A DNA stretch of 64,000 bases from Sipunculus nudus (Eukaryota; Annelida; Sipuncula; Golfingiida; Sipunculidae), in NCBI GenBank assembly GCA_026874595.1, contig CM049307.1:37364862-37428861 (forward strand), given 5' to 3'. Position numbers and translations under genes: made by a program. Positions 61,714-64,000 of this stretch are shown here, in pieces. Each line of letters begins with the position of its first letter. Within the stretch, counting starts at the first letter, position 1. The notes beneath the pieces were generated by a model that saw only the letters and a list, made by a program, of their open reading frames with translations, made no database searches and was not told the DNA's origin.

Positions 61714-62030
61714 GTTATTAAGAAGATTATAATGCTGTTATGTGTGCGTTCTCCGCTTTTGACCCCAAAAAATCGTGTATTCCTGTTTACTGTACTTGAG
61801 AAATTCGGGTTTGGAAATTATTTTATTAGATGGATAAAGTTAATGCTGAATGAATTAGAGGGCTGTGTAATGAATAATGCTTTTACTACATGTTATTTCA
61901 AAATGGAAAAAGGCATATAGCAAGGCGGTCCCATTGCACCATACTTATTTTTATTAGTTTTTGAGATAATGGCAATAAAGGTGGAACAAATAAATAAGGT
62001 GAAAGGAATCTTGATAGATAACAAACATGG
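61714..62030 (+). pseudogene. Non-LTR retrotransposon reverse transcriptase fragment, 5' part
   Basis: The frame reads NRVFLFTVLEKFGFGNYFIR, then WIKLMLNELEGCVMNNAFTT, then MEKGI-stop-QGGPIAPYLFLLVFEIMA and KGILIDNK. This is the fingers-palm portion of a LINE-type reverse transcriptase (usual pattern ..V.L..L..FGF...FI.WI..........NG..T..F....G.RQGDPLSPYLF). The expected arginine before QG is a TAG stop at 61918-61920. The upstream AFD (GCTTTTGAC, about 61754) is in a different frame, with an A run at the shift. It is a decayed copy, interrupted at about 62030 by other repeat sequence and resuming near 63593. Confidence 0.85.
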
Positions 62031-63592
62031 GGTATTCCTATTCAGTATTCGTATTCATTGTATTCGAATACAGGTATTTTCAGTATTCGTATTCGAATAC
62101 ATTGGTAAAAAGTAGGCCTACAAAAGTATTTGTATTCGTATTCAAACACATTGCAGAAGTATTCACATTCATGAATACTTTTCATGAATGCATGCAGTAT
62201 ACATTAATGTTGTTTTTATCCTTTATCCATTTGGAAAAATGTGCCATTATATTAATAGTGTTTGATTTGGACCCACTTAACACATGCATACTAACATTCT
62301 TATTTACACATTTTGACATTTTTTACTTTATTCATATTAAATCAATATTAATGTGTTTATTCTGTTATGTGTATGTACATGTCCATCAGCCAGACCCTCT
62401 TTACTTCTACATTTATCCTACATCAGTGTTCTTTATACATACTAGACAACAGGTATCTACATGGCGCAAGCAACGCTGTCCATATCATTTGCCTTGTACC
62501 CTTTATATCTGATAATGCCACAATGAACTTCCAGTGTAGAGGCTGGAGGTAGCTAGGCCAGCATGCTACTAGCCCAAGTCCACTCAAGTTCAAAGGGTCG
62601 AAAGCTTAGTAAATTACCCCTGCCTGGTCTAGGTAACAACCCTGACAAGGATGACAGCTCAGTACCTTATTTGACCAAACCTGATGTCCATTTCCAGTAT
62701 CTTGGTAAACCTGTAATTCACATACTGACTGTGAATTTTGTACCTAGATACAGGTACAAGTAACTGGCCCCGTCCCTGTTCAGTGTACATACTAGCCAAC
62801 TTCAGACATGGGGCATGCAGGCAACCCCCTGTATCTATACCTTGTTGGTTGCTGTATACTTGTGCTGATAATATAATGCTGCAACGAACTTCCTGTTTAA
62901 GAGGCTGGAGGTTGACCAGCTTGCTAGCCAGGTAGCTTGCTACAAAGGCAGCAAGGATGAATGCTTTGTAATTACCCCTGCCTAAGATGGCTAACTGCCC
63001 TGACAGGGGTGACAGTTTTGTACATGTAATTGACCCAAGCCTGGTGTCCATTTCAAGTACCAGTATCAAATTTGTACCTGGAGTACTTCATACCAGGTAC
63101 AAGTACTTTAGTTCCAAGTACAGGTATGAGGTACTTCCTACTAATGACAGCCAGGTACAGGTACTCTGAATTGTGTACCTAGATAAAGGTACAGGTACAA
63201 GTACCTGACCCCAACCCTGAAAGAAACATTCATTCATATATTTTGTGTAACAAACTACCATAATATATAATACTCCGTCATTATGCGGTTTGGAAATTAA
63301 TGCATACACAGCGGATTACATGAATATTTTGAATATTAGACTAAAATACATTTTGCAAGTGTGAATATATGATAATTGCAGTTAATTGTATTAAACAAAA
63401 ATGAAACTTGATAGTTTCTTTTTGTTTCAGTTAATTGTATTCATACTGATATTCATGAATACATTTGAATTTGTATTCGTATTTGTATTCGAATACATTT
63501 CTGTTTTGGAGTATTTGTATTCGTATTCGTATTTGTGTACCCCTGCTGTATTCGTATTTGTATTTGAATACATTTCTCCTGTATTCGACCCA
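62031..63592. mobile_element. 1.56-kb insertion splitting the reverse transcriptase
   Basis: The insert begins CATGGGGTATTCC and ends TATTCGACCCATG, a short inverted terminus CATGGG/CCCATG, with many TATTCGTATTCGAATAC motifs within about 150 bp of both ends. Its interior has two copies of a unit of about 345 bp ('gaggctggaggt...', 'attacccctgcct', 'ctgacaaggatgacag', 'ctggtgtccatttc') at about 62520-62760 and 62880-63120, and GTACAGGTACAAGTACCTG-type repeats. No target duplication could be confirmed. It contains no gene; the 161-codon frame at 62027-62512 is repeat-derived. Confidence 0.72.
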
Positions 63593-63770
63593 TGTCTGAA
63601 AGATAAATATACAGAAATAAAACAATGTCTATTTGCTGATGACACAACATTCTTTTTAAGTAATGTTGACTTAATGATTGGAGTAAAACAAATATTAGAT
63701 ATTTATTTCAGTAGAAATAAATTATTTTAAATGAAAGCGGTATGGCTGGGTAGGGAAAAGTCCATTCTAG
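63593..63770 (+). pseudogene. Non-LTR retrotransposon reverse transcriptase fragment, 3' part
   Basis: Continues the fragment at 61714-62030: KYTEIKQCLFADDTTFFLSN contains the catalytic FADD box (codons at 63632-63643), then a stop at about 63728-63730 where an in-frame residue is expected, then MKAVWLGREK, matching the KTKAVWLG-type segment that follows in LINE reverse transcriptases. Together with the 5' part it shows the element was intact across this junction before the 1.56-kb insertion. Confidence 0.85.
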
Positions 63771-64000
63771 CGGCATTATCTCAAAAGACATGGAATTGGT
63801 GAATTTGTATATGTATATGTATGTGCGTGAAGGTTTAGAGACATAAATGTATATGAACGTTTGTGTATGTATAAATACATATACGGATCTGGTAAATATT
63901 ATGCTGATATGACCAAAATAGTGCAAATCTCCAAATAACAATGCAATTCGTATAAAAATAAATGTAAGTTTCCAATGATATTTAAGATATATAGATAACA
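63771..64000. other. AT-rich sequence at the window end
   Basis: Low-complexity 'tatgtatatgt' stretches; the LINE similarity is lost. Nothing else was recognised. Confidence 0.5.

Noticed and set aside
62027-62512. 161-codon + frame
   Set aside because: It begins in the TATTCG-repeat end of the insertion (periodic FVFEYRYFQYSYSN-type peptide) and has no domain.
63427-63650. Three overlapping - strand frames rich in Asn-Thr and Tyr-Glu repeats
   Set aside because: They are translations of the GAATAC repeat tract in three frames, which is typical of simple sequence and not of a gene.
1-64000. tRNA and rRNA genes
   Set aside because: No convincing B-box (GGTTCGAATCC-like) within a cloverleaf context and no rRNA-like conserved segments were seen by eye; a covariance-model scan was not possible here.

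Overview
The window reads as nuclear DNA of an animal: AT-rich, with spliced genes (GT-AG introns), long introns, microsatellites and many dispersed and tandem repeats. A lophotrochozoan, most likely a mollusc, fits best. This is an inference from the gene set and from dispersed repeats with AGCTCAGCTGA / GTCCGTCGTCC termini, not a proven identification.

Three spliced protein genes can be reconstructed to full length. (1) BUD31 (G10), + strand, four coding exons between 7990 and 12100, 144 aa, a core spliceosome protein. (2) CRLF3, + strand, seven coding exons between 36460 and 48448, 454 aa, with a fibronectin III domain ending in WSPWS. (3) A secreted apolipoprotein-D-like lipocalin, - strand, four exons between 56882 and 54988, 197 aa. 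All splice phases agree across these models. The three genes have no evident common function.

The rest is mostly repeats. 1-4260 is a minisatellite of alternating 40-bp and 41-44-bp units. 6640-7153, 10362-11264 and 33248-34393 are non-autonomous hAT-type elements, each with a perfect 8-bp target duplication. 7561-7684 is a near-perfect 60-bp-arm palindrome. 12.9-21.5 kb is a block of degenerate duplicated repeats into which a 4.1-kb satellite-carrying element (15944-20026) has inserted. A second such element (42744-45345) sits inside an older relative (about 42508-46992) in CRLF3 intron 5. The copy at about 59121-61713 preserves the uninterrupted sequence and so defines the insertion. CRLF3 intron 1 carries a 1.92-kb element with 269-bp inverted repeats that are themselves built of small palindromes. 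27.49-28.33 kb is a further tandem array of about 140-bp units sharing the GGTGGCGCCA core with the 340-bp satellite.

Transposon coding relics are a DIRS-type tyrosine recombinase fragment (about 23766-24363, -), a CENP-B/Tigger-type helix-turn-helix fragment (about 26930-27073, +), and a non-LTR reverse transcriptase split by a 1.5-kb insertion (about 61.72-63.77 kb, +). A complete solo LTR (54050-54863) with a 4-bp target duplication lies immediately beyond the 3' end of the lipocalin gene. No rRNA, tRNA or CRISPR array was recognised.
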